Below, in pieces: positions 1 to 8,082 of a DNA stretch of 52,324 nt. The notes beneath the pieces are model-generated. The model worked only from the letters and a program-made list of their open reading frames with translations, was not told where the DNA came from and searched no databases. This DNA is from Lachnospiraceae bacterium UBA3632 (GTDB taxonomy: Bacteria; Bacillota; Clostridia; Lachnospirales; Lachnospiraceae), in the NCBI GenBank assembly GCA_002373975.1, contig DFKZ01000112.1, positions 21,501 through 73,824 of the forward strand, read 5' to 3'. How positions within the stretch are numbered: position 1 is the first letter of the stretch; each line of letters starts with the position of its first letter. The position numbers and the translations under genes were made by a program.

Positions 1-103
1 ATCTTCCTGATACAAGATCAAAGTCATACTCGAATTTGGTGATGTCGTTGACAAAGCTCTTTACCTTGTCGATTGAATTGAGAGAAATCTTAATTGTCTT
101 CAT
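1..103 (-). CDS. HPr family phosphocarrier-like protein, 5' part only
   Basis: The minus strand opens at an ATG (103-101) behind a strong GGAGG at 111-115 and stays open to the window edge, giving 34 residues that begin MKTIKISLNSIDKVKSFVND. This start resembles the HPr-like (Crh-like) proteins common in Lachnospiraceae. The segment where HPr carries its GLHARPA phospho-histidine motif reads DKVKSFVNDI, with no histidine, so a direct PTS phosphotransfer role is doubtful and a regulatory role is possible. The family call is from recall of similar proteins; the C-terminal half lies outside the window. Confidence 0.6.
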   Translation of the reverse strand, partial: MKTIKISLNSIDKVKSFVNDITKFEYDFDLVSGR

Positions 104-150
104 GCTATTTCCTCCGTTTTTTCCTTTTCCTTTTTTCTTGCTACGCCATC

Positions 151-179
151 ATAATAATTTAGAAACCGTTTTATGTCAA
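151..179 (-). promoter_or_regulatory. Sigma-A type promoter for the HPr-like gene
   Basis: On the minus strand TTGACA (179-174) and TATTAT (156-151) are separated by 17 bases, a near-consensus housekeeping promoter about 50 bases upstream of the HPr-like start. It points away from mtaB, so the two genes are divergently transcribed. Confidence 0.65.
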
Positions 180-223
180 GAAAAAAAGCATCTTAAAAAG
201 AGACAAAGTTTTTGGTAAAAAGA

Positions 224-1786
224 ATGAAAAATGTTGCATTTCATAATCTCGGCTGCAAAGTGAATTCATATGAAATGGAAGTAATGCAGCAGATTGTACA
301 AAAAAGAGGATATAAAATTGTGCAGTTTACACAAAAAGCGGATGCATATGTTGTAAACACCTGCACAGTTACAAATATAGCTGACCGTAAGAGCCGCCAG
401 ATGCTCCACCGTGCAAAGCAGCTCAATCCCGATGCCGTGGTGGTGGCGGTGGGGTGCTATGCGCAGACCGGGGAGGAAAGGCTGCTGGAGGATGATGCGG
501 TGGACATCATTATCGGCAACAACCATAAGACAGAGATAGCGGACATTTTGGATGAATATTTCGAGAAGCATTCCGTAGGATCGCAGGTATCATCGGACAT
601 GGATCATTCACCTGCAGATAACCGTATGCTTTCGGACAAGCCCGGCTATGTTAAACCCACCGTCATCTCCGACTTAAACAAGCCCTCCGAGTATGAGAAT
701 GCAACTCTTGTATGCGGAACCGCCAGGACCAGAGCCGATGTGAAGATCCAGGACGGATGCAACCAGTTCTGCAGCTACTGCGCGATACCGCTTGCCAGGG
801 GAAGAGCACGGAGCAGAAAGCCCGATGATGTGATAGAAGAGATCAGGACTCTCGTGGAAAACGGGCATAAGGAGATAGTGATCACCGGCATCCATGTGTG
901 CTCCTACGGGATAGATTTTGATGACGAAGCATGGAAAGAAGGAAAGGTCGCTCCCTCGGAGCATATGAGAGATGATGAGCGGATACGCGATTACAGGGGA
1001 GAGACAAAGCTTTTTGATCTGCTGGAAATGATCGACAGGGAAATCCCGGATGACAGGCTAAAGAGGATCAGGCTGGGATCCTTAGAGCCCAGAGTGATCA
1101 CGGAAGAAAACGTAAGAAGGCTTGTGAAGATAAAAAGGATCTGCCCGCACTTCCACCTGTCCCTTCAGAGCGGGTGCGACGATACGCTAAAGCGCATGAA
1201 CAGACATTATAATTCGCAGGAATACAAAGAGGGCGCGGAGCTTATCAGGAAAATTTACCGGGATGCAGGAATAAGCGTAGCCATCACGACTGATGTGATC
1301 GTGGGCTTCCCCGGCGAGACGGATGAAGAATTTGATATAACGAGAAAGTATCTCGAGGAGCTTAAGCTTTATGAGATGCATATTTTCAAGTATTCGAGAA
1401 GAAAAGGAACCGTGGCGGATTCACTTCCGGGCCAGATACCGGAGGAGATAAAAAACATACGGAGCGACATTCTGCTCGAGATGACCGAAAGGCACTCCCG
1501 GGAATACAGAGAGGGAAGGCTGGGACAGACGGAGAGCGTCCTTATAGAAGAGAAAAAAGGCGGATATTATGTAGGCCATACCGGGGATTACATTAAAGTG
1601 CTGATCCCCGGGGAAGAGATGAAAGCAGTCCGGAATACAGCGCCGGATGCCGTGTGGAGCACACCTTCGGAAAACGTTCGAATACCGAATGGAAACGAAG
1701 GATACGAAGGCTTGATGGTCGAGACCGTGTTGGAAGCCCTGACGGATCGGGACGAGGTAATCGGGAAAATCCTGTCAAATGCGTGA
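224..1786 (+). CDS. mtaB: tRNA (N6-threonylcarbamoyladenosine(37)-C2)-methylthiotransferase
   Basis: This radical SAM methylthiotransferase converts t6A37 to ms2t6A37 in tRNAs reading ANN codons. The N-terminal domain has the three cluster-binding cysteines (LGCKVN, NTCTVTN, VGCYAQTG). The radical SAM motif CNQFCSYC gives C179, C183 and C186, and a TRAM-like tail follows. Starting at the ATG at 224 gives 520 residues, longer than the roughly 450 of Bacillus YqeV. The extra length lies in a linker before the radical SAM motif (about residues 115-165), in a loop after GIHVCSYG, and in the tail. A TTG at 212 would add four residues, but the N-terminus MKNVAFHNLGCKVN fits the family. No strong ribosome binding site is visible. 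Confidence 0.93.
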   Translation: MKNVAFHNLGCKVNSYEMEVMQQIVQKRGYKIVQFTQKADAYVVNTCTVTNIADRKSRQMLHRAKQLNPDAVVVAVGCYAQTGEERLLEDDAVDIIIGNNHKTEIADILDEYFEKHSVGSQVSSDMDHSPADNRMLSDKPGYVKPTVISDLNKPSEYENATLVCGTARTRADVKIQDGCNQFCSYCAIPLARGRARSRKPDDVIEEIRTLVENGHKEIVITGIHVCSYGIDFDDEAWKEGKVAPSEHMRDDERIRDYRGETKLFDLLEMIDREIPDDRLKRIRLGSLEPRVITEENVRRLVKIKRICPHFHLSLQSGCDDTLKRMNRHYNSQEYKEGAELIRKIYRDAGISVAITTDVIVGFPGETDEEFDITRKYLEELKLYEMHIFKYSRRKGTVADSLPGQIPEEIKNIRSDILLEMTERHSREYREGRLGQTESVLIEEKKGGYYVGHTGDYIKVLIPGEEMKAVRNTAPDAVWSTPSENVRIPNGNEGYEGLMVETVLEALTDRDEVIGKILSNA

Positions 1787-1838
1787 AAAACGCTTCAGAC
1801 ATAACGATGTAAAAAATCGTGTCGGAAAAGTAAAAAAA

Positions 1839-1867
1839 TTGCCAATTCCTTGATTTTATAGTACAAT
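1839..1867 (+). promoter_or_regulatory. Sigma-A type promoter of the ireB-ruvX operon
   Basis: TTGCCA (1839-1844) and TACAAT (1862-1867) are 17 bases apart, about 95 bases before ireB. It is the only convincing promoter in the 176-base gap after mtaB and probably drives the ireB-ruvX-DUF1292 genes. Confidence 0.6.
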
Positions 1868-1962
1868 TAACCCAAATGGGTATCTGTAATTGTGCCTGAT
1901 CGGGCAGAGGGAACAAAAAGCGGTGAATGCCGTATTTATTATATTCAGAAAGAGGTAACAAA

Positions 1963-2232
1963 ATGGCTGATTTGGGGAACACACAGTATTTTGAGGTTCA
2001 GACCGATGCTCCTACCGGAGTGAAGGAAGTGCTTGCCTGCGTATATGAGGCGCTTCAGGAAAAGGGTTATAATCCCGTTAATCAGATAGTCGGATATATC
2101 ATGAGCGGCGATCCGACATACGTGACCAGTTATAACAACGCACGCAGCCTTATCATGAAGGTTGAGAGGGATGAGCTCGTTGAAGAGCTTCTTAACAGCT
2201 ATATCCTTAACCGCGGCTGGGAGCAGCAGTAA
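1963..2232 (+). CDS. ireB: IreB family regulatory phosphoprotein (UPF0297)
   Basis: An 89-residue cytoplasmic protein matching the UPF0297/IreB family (Bacillus YrzL). In Enterococcus, IreB is phosphorylated by the IreK Ser/Thr kinase and is linked to cephalosporin tolerance. The N-terminus carries a conserved threonine-bearing stretch (GNTQYFEV), and the family-typical segment IVGYIMSGDPTYVTSYNNAR is near the middle. The ATG at 1963 follows AGAGGT at 1951-1956; an in-frame upstream ATG at 1927 has no ribosome binding site. Its place directly before ruvX and a DUF1292 gene is the conserved yrzL-yrrK-yrzB order of Firmicutes, which supports the call. Confidence 0.93.
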   Translation: MADLGNTQYFEVQTDAPTGVKEVLACVYEALQEKGYNPVNQIVGYIMSGDPTYVTSYNNARSLIMKVERDELVEELLNSYILNRGWEQQ

Positions 2233-2246
2233 TCGGAGCGGCAGCA

Positions 2247-2678
2247 ATGAGGATAATGGGGCTTGATTTCGGGTCGAAAACGGTGGGAGTTGCAATAAGC
2301 GATCCACTTCTGGTGACTGCGCAGGCGCACGAGATCATCAGGCGTGAAAAGGAGAACCAGCTCAGAAGGACACTTGCCAGGATCGAGGAGCTGTGCACGG
2401 AGTTTGAGATCTCAAAGATAGTGCTTGGACTGCCGGTGCATATGAACGGGGATGAGGGAGTAAGAGCGCAGCTTTCACGGGATTTCAAGGAGAGCCTGGA
2501 GAGAAGGACCGGCCTTCCGGTGGAGATGTACGACGAAAGGCTCACCACGGTGGAAGCGGACGAGATCATGAAAGAGGTCGGGATCCGCAGGGAGAACCGC
2601 AAAGAATACGTTGATATGATAGCGGCGCAGATCATTCTGCAGGACTATCTCGATAACAGGAAAACTAATTATGAGTGA
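2247..2678 (+). CDS. ruvX: RuvX/YqgF family Holliday junction resolvase-like protein
   Basis: A 143-residue RNase H-fold protein of the YqgF/RuvX family. The fold's acidic residues are seen in MGLDFGSKTVGVAISD (first Asp), GLPVHMNGDEG, and DERLTT with a later Asp near VDMIAAQ. The family is annotated as a putative Holliday junction resolvase and, in E. coli, is linked to processing of pre-16S rRNA 5' ends. The gene lies 14 bases after ireB and overlaps the next gene by 8 bases, so the three are probably one translationally coupled operon. Confidence 0.93.
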   Translation: MRIMGLDFGSKTVGVAISDPLLVTAQAHEIIRREKENQLRRTLARIEELCTEFEISKIVLGLPVHMNGDEGVRAQLSRDFKESLERRTGLPVEMYDERLTTVEADEIMKEVGIRRENRKEYVDMIAAQIILQDYLDNRKTNYE

Positions 2679-2961
2679 TAAAAAGCTTGAAAAAGTAATA
2701 TTCAATCCGGACGGGGCTGATCCGGTAGAATTTTTTGTTCTTGAGCAGACAAGGATAGGCGGCTTCGATTACATACTCGTGACCGATTTTGAAGAGGGTG
2801 ACGGCGAAGCACTTATCCTGAAGGATGTGTCCGAGGACGGCGAGGAGGAAAGCAGATACGTGATAGTATCCGAAGATAACGAGCTCGCAGCCGTTGCGGA
2901 GGTTTTTGAAGGCATGCTCGATGACGTGGACCTTATCACTGATGATGAATCAGATATTTAG
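2671..2961 (+). CDS. DUF1292 domain protein (YrzB-like)
   Basis: A 96-residue, very acidic cytoplasmic protein of the DUF1292 family, equivalent in position to Bacillus yrzB. The core reads as a small beta-rich domain (VEFFVLEQTRIGGFDYILV, then a second strand pair around RYVIVSEDNE). It ends in an Asp/Glu-rich tail. Function is unknown. It starts 8 bases inside ruvX and is followed after 23 bases by the RNase J gene. Confidence 0.88.
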   Translation: MSDKKLEKVIFNPDGADPVEFFVLEQTRIGGFDYILVTDFEEGDGEALILKDVSEDGEEESRYVIVSEDNELAAVAEVFEGMLDDVDLITDDESDI

Positions 2962-2984
2962 ATATATTAGATATAGGAGTAGTT

Positions 2985-4667
2985 TTGAGTAAGAAAAAGA
3001 ATAAAGATAATACAAAGCTGACAGGGCTTAAGATAATTCCCTTGGGAGGCCTTGAGCAGATTGGAATGAACATTACTGCCTTCGAATACGAAGACAGTAT
3101 TATTGTGGTGGATTGCGGGCTTTCCTTCCCGGCAGATGACATGCTTGGAGTGGATCTCGTTATTCCCGATGTGACATATTTAAGAGACAATATCGATAAA
3201 GTAAAGGGCTTTGTGATCACACACGGCCACGAGGACCATATAGGAGCGCTTCCGTATATTCTGAGGGACATAAATGTGCCCGTATATGCGACGCGCCTTA
3301 CCATGGGAATCATCGAGAACAAGCTGACCGAGCACGGGCTAATGGAGTCCACAAGAAGAAAGGTCGTTAAGTTCGGGCAGTTCATCACTCTGGGCAAATT
3401 CAGAGTAGAGTTTATTAAGACGAATCACAGCATAGTCGATGCCGCAGCGCTGGCTATCTACTCACCCGCGGGAATCATAGTTCACACGGGTGATTTCAAG
3501 GTGGATTACACTCCGGTATACGGTGATGCCATCGATCTTCAGAGGTTCGCGGATATAGGAAGAAAAGGTGTGCTCGCTCTTATGTGCGATTCCACCAATG
3601 CGGAGCGCCCGGGCTATACGCCTTCGGAAAAGACCCTCGGAAGAATGTTTGACAACCTTTTTGAGGAGCATAAAAATACCAGGATATTCGTGGCGACTTT
3701 TGCGTCGAATGTGGACAGGGTGCAGCAGATCATTAATTCCGCCCACAAATTCGGTAGAAAGGTAAGCGTCGAGGGCCGAAGCATGGTAAGCATCATAGAG
3801 ACCGCACAGAAGCTTGAATGCATCAGCATTCCGCCGGATACGCTGGTTGATCTGGAGCTGATAAAGAATTACCCGCCCGAGAAGCAAGTGATCATCACCA
3901 CGGGAAGCCAGGGCGAGAGCATGGCGGCCCTCAGCAGAATGGCTAACGGCACCCACAAGAAGCTCACCATAAAGGCCGGAGATACGGTTATTTTCTCATC
4001 GCATCCCATCCCGGGAAATGAGAAATCCGTCACTAAGATAATAAACGAGCTCCTTACAAAGGGCGCGGATGTTATATTTCAGGATGTGCACGTATCGGGG
4101 CATGCGTGTCAGGAGGAGATAAAGCTTATCTACACCCTGATACAGCCCAAGTTTGCGATACCTGTACACGGAGAATTCAAGCATCTCAAGGCCCAGGCCA
4201 AGATCGCGGAAGAGCTTGGAATGGACAAGGATCATATAATAATCCTTTCCTCCGGAGATGTGCTGGAATTCGGCGAAGACTTTGCAAAGGTGACCGGGAA
4301 GGTGCCGGTGGGTGATATACTTGTTGACGGACTTGGCGTCGGGGATGTCGGAAATGTTGTGCTAAGAGACAGACAGCACCTGGCCGAGGACGGGATACTG
4401 ATCGTGTGCATGTGCTTCGACGAGCTGAGCGGAGAGCTTGTGGCGGGGCCCGATATAGTTTCGAGGGGCTTTGTATATATGAAAGAATCGGAAGATCTCA
4501 TAGGCGAAGCAAAGGAACTAGTGCAGGCCACCGTTGAGAATTATATCGCAAGGCATGTCAAGGACTGGGGCAAGATAAAGACCGGCACAAAAGATACACT
4601 GAGCGAATTTGTCTGGAGAAAGACAAAGCGCCGTCCGATGATCCTTCCGATAATCCAGGAAGTATAA
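2985..4667 (+). CDS. rnj: Ribonuclease J
   Basis: A 560-residue metallo-beta-lactamase/beta-CASP ribonuclease, the size of RNase J1/J2. These enzymes act as 5'-3' exonucleases and endonucleases in mRNA decay and rRNA maturation. The zinc motif HGHEDH is at residues 80-85. Further markers are VDAAALAI, HTGDFKVD and the beta-CASP motifs ending in IPVHGEFKHLKAQ. The start is a TTG at 2985 behind AGGAG (2975-2979); no ATG fits upstream of the conserved N-terminus. A YlbF-family gene follows directly. In Bacillus, YlbF-type proteins modulate RNase Y, so both genes bear on mRNA decay. Confidence 0.95.
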   Translation: MSKKKNKDNTKLTGLKIIPLGGLEQIGMNITAFEYEDSIIVVDCGLSFPADDMLGVDLVIPDVTYLRDNIDKVKGFVITHGHEDHIGALPYILRDINVPVYATRLTMGIIENKLTEHGLMESTRRKVVKFGQFITLGKFRVEFIKTNHSIVDAAALAIYSPAGIIVHTGDFKVDYTPVYGDAIDLQRFADIGRKGVLALMCDSTNAERPGYTPSEKTLGRMFDNLFEEHKNTRIFVATFASNVDRVQQIINSAHKFGRKVSVEGRSMVSIIETAQKLECISIPPDTLVDLELIKNYPPEKQVIITTGSQGESMAALSRMANGTHKKLTIKAGDTVIFSSHPIPGNEKSVTKIINELLTKGADVIFQDVHVSGHACQEEIKLIYTLIQPKFAIPVHGEFKHLKAQAKIAEELGMDKDHIIILSSGDVLEFGEDFAKVTGKVPVGDILVDGLGVGDVGNVVLRDRQHLAEDGILIVCMCFDELSGELVAGPDIVSRGFVYMKESEDLIGEAKELVQATVENYIARHVKDWGKIKTGTKDTLSEFVWRKTKRRPMILPIIQEV

Positions 4668-4678
4668 GGGTGCGTTTA

Positions 4679-4720
4679 AAGCGCAAATAAAGCGCAAAAA
4701 TAAGGCGCATTTTAAGCGCA
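4679..4720 (+). repeat. Four short AAGCGCA repeats between rnj and the ylbF-like gene
   Basis: AAGCGCA occurs at 4679-4685, 4690-4696 and 4714-4720, with a variant AAGGCGCA at 4702-4709, inside the 63-base gap after rnj. The last copy abuts the ribosome binding site (GGGAG) of the next gene. No hairpin forms, so the function is open. Confidence 0.5.
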
Positions 4721-4730
4721 GGGAGCGAAA

Positions 4731-5054
4731 ATGAACGAAAAGGTTGAAAATTCGCTGGATAATCTTATAGACACGATACTGCATGATGAGATTTATCTTG
4801 AATATAAAAAGCAACTGGATCTGCTGCGGCAGGATCCCGAGCTTAAGAGACAGGTTGACGATTTCAGAAAAAGAAATTATGATATGCAATTAAGCGGTGA
4901 TTTTGACTTCGCCAAGCTGGAGAGCTTTCGCGAGCAAAACAGAGAGTTCAGGGCAAATCCTCTGGTGGATGCATTCCTGGCAGCAGAGCTGGATTTTTGC
5001 AGGATGATGCAGAATATCAATTTTAGGATAATCGATGCCGTAGATTTTGAATGA
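4731..5054 (+). CDS. YlbF family regulator
   Basis: A 107-residue, mostly helical protein of the YlbF/YmcA family (old DUF964). In Bacillus YlbF, YmcA and YaaT form an iron-sulfur complex that stimulates RNase Y-dependent mRNA maturation. The two-helix pattern around YLEYKKQLDLLRQDPELKRQ and FREQNREFRANPLVDAFLAA is typical. A GGGAG lies 6 bases before the ATG. Position right after RNase J supports an mRNA decay link. Whether it is closer to YlbF or to YmcA cannot be decided here. Confidence 0.8.
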   Translation: MNEKVENSLDNLIDTILHDEIYLEYKKQLDLLRQDPELKRQVDDFRKRNYDMQLSGDFDFAKLESFREQNREFRANPLVDAFLAAELDFCRMMQNINFRIIDAVDFE

Positions 5055-5087
5055 CATCGGGCAGACCTTAGTAAAGAAATAAGTAAT

Positions 5088-5732
5088 ATGGGTAAGTTTT
5101 TTAACATTCCTTCCGGGGGAAGGAAAAAGAAAAATAAAAACAAAAGTGCAAATATGGAGCTCACCTTCCGGATACTGGGAGTGACCGGAAATGTGTTTGA
5201 TACCATACTCCAGATCCTGCTTGTGGTCGCTATAGTGTATGCGTGCTACAAGGGAGCGCAGACAGCTTATTCCTACGGATACAGAGTATTTACCGAAAAG
5301 CCGGTTGCGGCCACGGTGGGAAATGATGTGGAAGTAACCATTCCGGTTGATTTCAGCGCCAAGCAGCTTGGCGAGATATTCGAAGGAAAAGGGCTATCCA
5401 GAGATTCCAAGCTCCTGATGCTTCAGTACTACTGCTCGGAGTATCGCAAGAATATAAAGCCCGGCACATACACACTTAACACTACCATGACTGCCGAGGA
5501 GATGTTTGAGTCCATAGCTCAGATCAACATCGAGAAGGAGGAAGCCGCCAAGAAGGAGGCCGAAAAACAGCAGGCTGAAGACGAGGCGCGAAACTCCGAA
5601 AAAGAGCTTCTCGATATGGGTGATGAGAGCGAAGAGGACATAGAGAGCGGCGAAGGCGAAGAGGGCAGCGGGCTTCAGCAGATCGACATGGGCGACGAGC
5701 TGGATGATTATATGGAGGATGATGTAAGATGA
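5088..5732 (+). CDS. MltG-like membrane protein lacking the catalytic domain
   Basis: This 214-residue protein has a basic cytosolic N-terminus (GGRKKKNKNKS), one membrane segment near residues 36-55, and an extracytoplasmic domain. The domain has the LysM-like pattern of MltG N-termini (VDFSAKQLGEIFEGKGLSRD ... KPGTYTLNTTMTAEEMFES). It then runs into a low-complexity Glu/Asp-rich tail instead of the YceG catalytic domain. MltG proper is about 340 residues or more and cleaves nascent glycan strands. The slot matches Bacillus yrrL (mltG) upstream of yrrM, so this is an mltG relative reduced to its binding half. It overlaps trmR by 4 bases (ATGA). Confidence 0.65.
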   Translation: MGKFFNIPSGGRKKKNKNKSANMELTFRILGVTGNVFDTILQILLVVAIVYACYKGAQTAYSYGYRVFTEKPVAATVGNDVEVTIPVDFSAKQLGEIFEGKGLSRDSKLLMLQYYCSEYRKNIKPGTYTLNTTMTAEEMFESIAQINIEKEEAAKKEAEKQQAEDEARNSEKELLDMGDESEEDIESGEGEEGSGLQQIDMGDELDDYMEDDVR

Positions 5733-6391
5733 CGCTCAGCGAGAGGACAGCTTCTTTCATCGATCTCTATGACAAGGGCAACTGTCCCTTTCTGGACAGA
5801 CTTGAGACTGAGAGCATCGCGGCGAGAGTTCCGATCATCAGACGGGGGACCGCAAGCTGCCTGCGCTTTCTGATAAAACTCACAAAGCCGAAGCGCATCC
5901 TTGAAATAGGGACAGCGGTCGGCTTTTCTGCTTTGCTGATGAGCGAAGCCGCAGATGAAGAAGCTCATATAGATACGATCGAGAATTACGATAAAAGGAT
6001 TAAAGCCGCTAAGGAGAACTTCCTTAGGGCGGAGGAGTCGGGCGAATGCAACATGAAGCCCGGAAGGATCACTCTTTATGAGGGAGATGCGACGGAAATC
6101 CTGAAAAGCCTTGAGGGTGAGTACGACATGATATTCATGGATGCCGCCAAAGCCCAGTATATAGTGTGGCTTCCCGATATTTTACGGCTTCTGAAAAAAG
6201 GAGGACTGCTGGTGTCGGATAATGTTCTTCAGGACGGGGACGTGATAGAATCGCGATTTGCCGTCACAAGAAGAAACCGCACCATACATTCCAGAATGCG
6301 CGAATACCTGTATGAACTGAAGCACCGGGACGACCTGGAAACGGTGATTTTGCAAACAGGTGACGGGATGACCCTGAGTACGAAGCTTTAA
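5729..6391 (+). CDS. trmR: O-methyltransferase, probable tRNA 5-hydroxyuridine methyltransferase
   Basis: A 220-residue class I SAM-dependent O-methyltransferase of the YrrM/COMT-like family. The SAM motif is ILEIGTAVGFSALLM (about residues 55-70), the acidic residue after strand 2 is in IDTIENYD, and the metal-site Asp is in MIFMDAAKAQY. Bacillus YrrM (TrmR) methylates 5-hydroxyuridine at tRNA position 34 to mo5U. Its partners there, YrrN and YrrO, are U32-family proteins encoded just downstream. The same U32 neighbour follows here after 49 bases, which makes TrmR more likely than a catechol methyltransferase. Confidence 0.8.
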   Translation: MTLSERTASFIDLYDKGNCPFLDRLETESIAARVPIIRRGTASCLRFLIKLTKPKRILEIGTAVGFSALLMSEAADEEAHIDTIENYDKRIKAAKENFLRAEESGECNMKPGRITLYEGDATEILKSLEGEYDMIFMDAAKAQYIVWLPDILRLLKKGGLLVSDNVLQDGDVIESRFAVTRRNRTIHSRMREYLYELKHRDDLETVILQTGDGMTLSTKL

Positions 6392-6440
6392 ACAGCCGAT
6401 CAATGCCGGATGACCGGCAGATATAAAACAACTTATAGAT

Positions 6441-7907
6441 ATGAGCAATGTAACTACGATCAAGAATAAAAAACCGGAGCTTCTCTGCCCCGCCAGCAGC
6501 CTTGAGGTGCTTAAGTGTGCGGTGAGGTACGGAGCCGATGCGGTTTATATAGGCGGGGAAAGCTATGGGCTTCGCGCAAAGGCAAAGAACTTTTCTCCCT
6601 CAGACATGGAGGAAGGGATAAGATTTGCCCATGAGCACGGCGCCAGGGTACACGTGGCCGTAAATATTTTTGCGCACAATTATGACTTAGAGGGTGCGAG
6701 GAAGTATTTTGCGGAGCTGAGCCAAATGAAGCCAGATGCCCTGATCGTGGCGGATCCCGGAATGTTCTCGATCTGCCGGGAAGTCTGGCCCGAGGCCGAG
6801 ATCCATATTTCCACCCAGGCCAACAATACCAATTACGGAACATTCAATTTCTGGTATAAGCAGGGCGCAAAGCGTGTTGTGAGCGCAAGAGAACTCTCCC
6901 TCAGAGAGATAAAGGAAATAAGGGAGAAGATCCCTGCAGACAAAGAGATAGAGAGCTTTGTTCACGGTGCCATGTGCATTTCCTATTCGGGAAGATGCCT
7001 TCTTTCCAACTACTTTACAGGAAGGGATGCCAACAAGGGTGCCTGCACCCATCCCTGCAGATGGAAGTACAACCTGTATGAAAACAGTTCCTACCGGGAC
7101 GGATTTGCAGACCCCGAAACCGGAGAATTGAGATACGCGATTGAGGAGGAGAGCCGCCCGGGAGAGTACCTGCCGGTGTATGAAAACGAAAGAGGAACCT
7201 ACATATTCAACTCCCGTGATCTGTGCATGATAGAGCATATCCCCGAGCTTGTGGATGCGGGGATAGATTCCTGGAAGATCGAAGGCCGTATGAAGACCGC
7301 TCTGTATGTGGCGACTGTGGCAAGGACCTACAGAAGGGCCATAGATGATTATTTTGAGAGCCCCGATAAGTACAGAGATAATCTGCCCTGGTACCGGGAG
7401 CAGATATCGAAGTGCACATATCGCAAGTTCAGCACCGGGTTCTTCTTCGGAAAGCCCGATGAGGAGAGCCAGATTTACGATAATAATACATATATGAGTG
7501 AGTCGGTATTTCTTGCGATCATCGATGAGACAGCTGCTCTCGCAGACGGCAAGGGCCGCGAAAACGCCGAAAGACGAACCGGTGAGGATGACCGGGAGAC
7601 GAAGGAACAGCTTCTTGCCGGCTTTACACAGAAGAATAAGTTCTGCGTCGGGGATGAGATCGAGATAATGAAACCGGGCGGAAGGGACATAAAAGTAAAA
7701 GTGCTTGATATGTACCATGTCTGTGACGGAAGCTCCTTCGAAAAAGAGGCGGAGGAAAGGTCAGTTATCAACGGGCAGGAGTGCATCAGAGTGACCGAAT
7801 GCCCCCATGCGCAGGAGAAGGTGTATATAAAGCTTTCGCAGGCTCCTGAGGTGGGGGATATACTCAGGACGGAACCGCGGGGAAACAGGGATGCAGCAAA
7901 AGAATAA
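6441..7907 (+). CDS. trhP: U32 peptidase family protein, probable tRNA hydroxylation protein
   Basis: A 488-residue protein of the U32 family. The signature is ESFVHGAMC-ISYSGRC with C179 and C186, followed by two more cysteines in GACTHPCRW. These four probably bind an iron-sulfur cluster. Despite the name, characterised members (TrhP, RlhA) hydroxylate RNA using prephenate-derived chemistry. Next to trmR the natural reading is TrhP: it makes ho5U34, which TrmR then methylates. The C-terminal 100 residues form a beta-rich accessory domain (KFCVGDEIEIMKPG). Bacillus has two such genes; here there is one. Confidence 0.75.
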   Translation: MSNVTTIKNKKPELLCPASSLEVLKCAVRYGADAVYIGGESYGLRAKAKNFSPSDMEEGIRFAHEHGARVHVAVNIFAHNYDLEGARKYFAELSQMKPDALIVADPGMFSICREVWPEAEIHISTQANNTNYGTFNFWYKQGAKRVVSARELSLREIKEIREKIPADKEIESFVHGAMCISYSGRCLLSNYFTGRDANKGACTHPCRWKYNLYENSSYRDGFADPETGELRYAIEEESRPGEYLPVYENERGTYIFNSRDLCMIEHIPELVDAGIDSWKIEGRMKTALYVATVARTYRRAIDDYFESPDKYRDNLPWYREQISKCTYRKFSTGFFFGKPDEESQIYDNNTYMSESVFLAIIDETAALADGKGRENAERRTGEDDRETKEQLLAGFTQKNKFCVGDEIEIMKPGGRDIKVKVLDMYHVCDGSSFEKEAEERSVINGQECIRVTECPHAQEKVYIKLSQAPEVGDILRTEPRGNRDAAKE

Positions 7908-7955
7908 TGAGATCATAAACGTGTAGAACTGTATACAGATGTGTGCAAAAACATG

Positions 7956-7984
7956 TTGGAATATACATCCTGTTGAGATATACT
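7956..7984 (+). promoter_or_regulatory. Promoter of the glutamine synthetase gene
   Basis: TTGGAA (7956-7961) and TATACT (7979-7984) are spaced by 17 bases, about 100 bases upstream of the glutamine synthetase start. A perfect 10-base palindrome, CTGTATACAG (7929-7938), sits 17 bases before the -35 and could be an operator. No known nitrogen-control site was recognised. Confidence 0.5.
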
Positions 7985-8082
7985 GTATTTCAGAAATCTA
8001 AAACAGCCGTACTCACAGGTTTACAGATAAACGATATCCGTATATCTACTCAATATAAAATGCAGACCGGAAGGGACACAAA

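Noticed and set aside
36..218. Short plus-strand reading frame at the left edge
   Set aside because: It runs across the reverse of the HPr-like gene and the divergent promoter, and its translation is low-complexity.
4679..4720. CRISPR-like array
   Set aside because: Units are only 7 bases with 4-6 base spacers, far too short, and no cas gene is present.
6687..7718. 343-codon minus-strand reading frame inside the U32 gene
   Set aside because: Antisense shadow of a clearly conserved gene; no ribosome binding site or family features.
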